Source: Paratrimastix pyriformis
Taxonomy: Eukaryota > Preaxostyla > Paratrimastigidae
DNA length: 64,000 bases
Assembly: GCA_027972325.1 (NCBI GenBank)
Contig: JAPMOS010000037.1
Location: forward strand, 1-64,000
Direction: 5' to 3'
The notes under the pieces were generated by a model that had not been told where the DNA came from, did not search any database, and worked only from the letters and a program-made list of their open reading frames with translations. Each line of letters starts with the position of its first letter. Position 1 is the stretch's first letter. Made by a program: the position numbers and the translations under genes. This document shows, in pieces, positions 62,505-64,000 of the stretch.

Positions 62505-64000
62505 TTATTGAGGCGCATCGAGCGAAGGTGCAGAATTCGTGTGGGAGTATCGCTGATCGCTCGCTGCTGCTTCACCGGCGGTGGCGCGTTCGAAGATGGC
62601 CGACAGCTGACGTTGGGTCACGGGCCGGGTCGGGGTCAGCAACTCTGAGGCTCGCACCACACCAAACCCCGTCGTCCCATCTGGGAAAACCAGGGGCGAG
62701 TGGTCGAGCCGGTGATTGGCGGAGCTCGTGGCCGGCTCCTCGGGGGGAGAGGACAAAGGGTCGTCGGTCGGGGCAGGGCCTGCCAAGGACGGCGGGATTT
62801 CGATGCATACGGAGAGTCGCCGTCGGGCTGGGGAAGATGGGCCCACAAGGCGGGGAGGACGGGCGGGGCTGTGGTGCTCGTCTGGGGGTGGGAGGCTCGG
62901 GGGTGGTGGCGACGGCGGGGCGGGCTGGCGTGTCTTCAGGACGGCGGCCACCGCGTCCATGATGGTGCGCACGGTCTCGTCGGCAGAGAGCTGTGGGTGA
63001 GGTGGGCATGGTGTCCCAGGGCGAGGTCAAGTGATGATCGAGGTGCTTGGGACGAGCGGGCGGAGGTCGGACATCAGACGCGGGGCGGGGGGGGGAGGGG
63101 GGCAGGGCGACGGACGCTGTAGGTCTGCATGAGGCGCACCTTGGTGGCGACCACGCTGCGCACGAGGCTGTGCAGGTCGGCGTCTTCCACCCGGGGCGAT
63201 AGCGGCCGGGCAGTCTGGCCCTGTCCCTGTCCCTGTCCCTGGCCCCGGCCCTGGCCCTGGTCACACGTCACGCCTGGTGATGATCCCCTTCCCTCTCTTC
63301 CCAACGCCCACCCATTACCGCCCCGGCCACCACCACCACCCTCCGGGAGGCAGGCAACGGACAGGGAGTGTGGGCTGTTGGATGCCCCGGCCGCGGCGTG
63401 CGAAGAGCTCCGGCCAGGTAGCCGCTAGGGGACACACGGAGATGATGATGATGATTGGATGATGAAGGGAGCAGGGCCGGGGCGGACTGAGGACGTGCTG
63501 CAGGCGGGCCGAGAAGAGCACCAGGTCGGCCTCCTCGTCCCCCTTGGGCCGGGGCCCGGGCCCTGGGCTGTGGGTCGGGCCGGCCGCTCCCATGGGCGGC
63601 TCGTCGGCCGCGATGGGGCGGACGGGAGACCCCGGGCCGGGACCCGAGCTGAGGGTCCGGTTGGGTGGTGGGGGCGGCGATGGTGGTGGGGAGCCGAGCG
63701 GATTCGGGGGACCCCGTGGCCCGCCAGCCGGGGGGGGATGGTGCGACGGGCTGCGGGGCGGCAGCTGGGCGGAGGCCGGGCTTGGGGCCGGCAGGGGCAG
63801 GGGCGGCACCCGGGGCGGGGATGGGGTGCGGCGCCGGGCGGGCGGAGAGGGCGAGCGACGCGACGATGGGGGCGATGGTGAGGGCGAGACACGGGCCGCT
63901 GGGGGGGATGCAGGCGGGTGTGGGGCGGGGTCGATCAGGCGCCATTCCCAGACCCCGCCAACCCCCCGCCGTCGCGGGGCGGACGCCTGGCCGACCGCCA
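62505..64000 (-). CDS. Pro/Ser-rich protein, 3' part (5' end outside window)
   Basis: I do not recognise this protein. Coding-looking exons on the minus strand include EEADLVLFSARLQHVLS (about 63525-63475), DADLHSLVRSVVATKVRLMQ (about 63190-63130), ADETVRTIMDAVAAVLKTRQ (about 62990-62930), and a last exon of about 150 residues with RLDHSPLVFPDGTTGFGVV and TQRQLSAIFERATAGEAAA, ending SAPSLDAPQ at 62505. Between them lie Pro-rich stretches. The region 63600-64000 is Pro/Ala-rich and its frame is uncertain. Confidence 0.5.

Noticed and set aside
1-64000. Mobile elements, reverse transcriptases, transposases or integrated viral genes
   Set aside because: I looked for their usual motifs on both strands and saw none. 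Repeats here are simple or minisatellite.

Overview
This is a GC-rich, intron-rich nuclear segment of a unicellular eukaryote. I see no rRNA, tRNA, CRISPR array or mobile element. The gene content (MAK-type ciliary kinase, a tubulin-ligase-like protein, exportin-5-like, FANCJ-like helicase, PARG, Josephin) fits a flagellated protist. A squalene-hopene/tetrahymanol-type cyclase with a DVDDTA motif points to an anaerobic or microaerophilic lineage. A metamonad such as Paratrimastix would fit, but that name is inference. All three standard stop codons are used.

Layout, left to right: the 3' part of an exportin-5-like gene (+); an unrecognised multi-exon gene (-); a family-61 glycosyltransferase (-); a WD40/EDC4-like scaffold (+); three tandem paralogous membrane proteins (-); a calcineurin-A-like phosphatase with a very long disordered insert (-); a helical-repeat gene (+) facing an armadillo-repeat gene (-); a Josephin protease (-) in antisense contact with a PARG gene (+); a squalene-hopene/tetrahymanol-type cyclase (-); a long Pro/Ala-rich stretch ending in a helical segment (-), just downstream of a FANCJ/BRIP1-like helicase (-); a MAK-like kinase (+); a myristoylation-motif EF-hand protein (-); a secreted Cys-repeat protein (+); a metallophosphoesterase (-); a Ser/His-rich protein (+); an F-box/LRR protein (-) whose start codon overlaps that of a divergent TTLL-like protein (+); a membrane-SH3 protein (-); and a Pro-rich gene cut by the window end (-).

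Genes are closely packed and often divergent. Introns run from about 36 nt to several hundred. Many begin with GTCYGY (GTCCGC, GTCTGC, GTCCGT) instead of GTRAGT, and many carry long C runs on the sense strand. Most simple repeats lie inside introns. Two genes contain one-base frame breaks in otherwise conserved reading frames, one of them at a G run. These may be assembly errors.

Exon edges are placed by eye, from splice dinucleotides and family conservation, so most internal boundaries are approximate. Where I give an intron to the base, I joined the frames across it.
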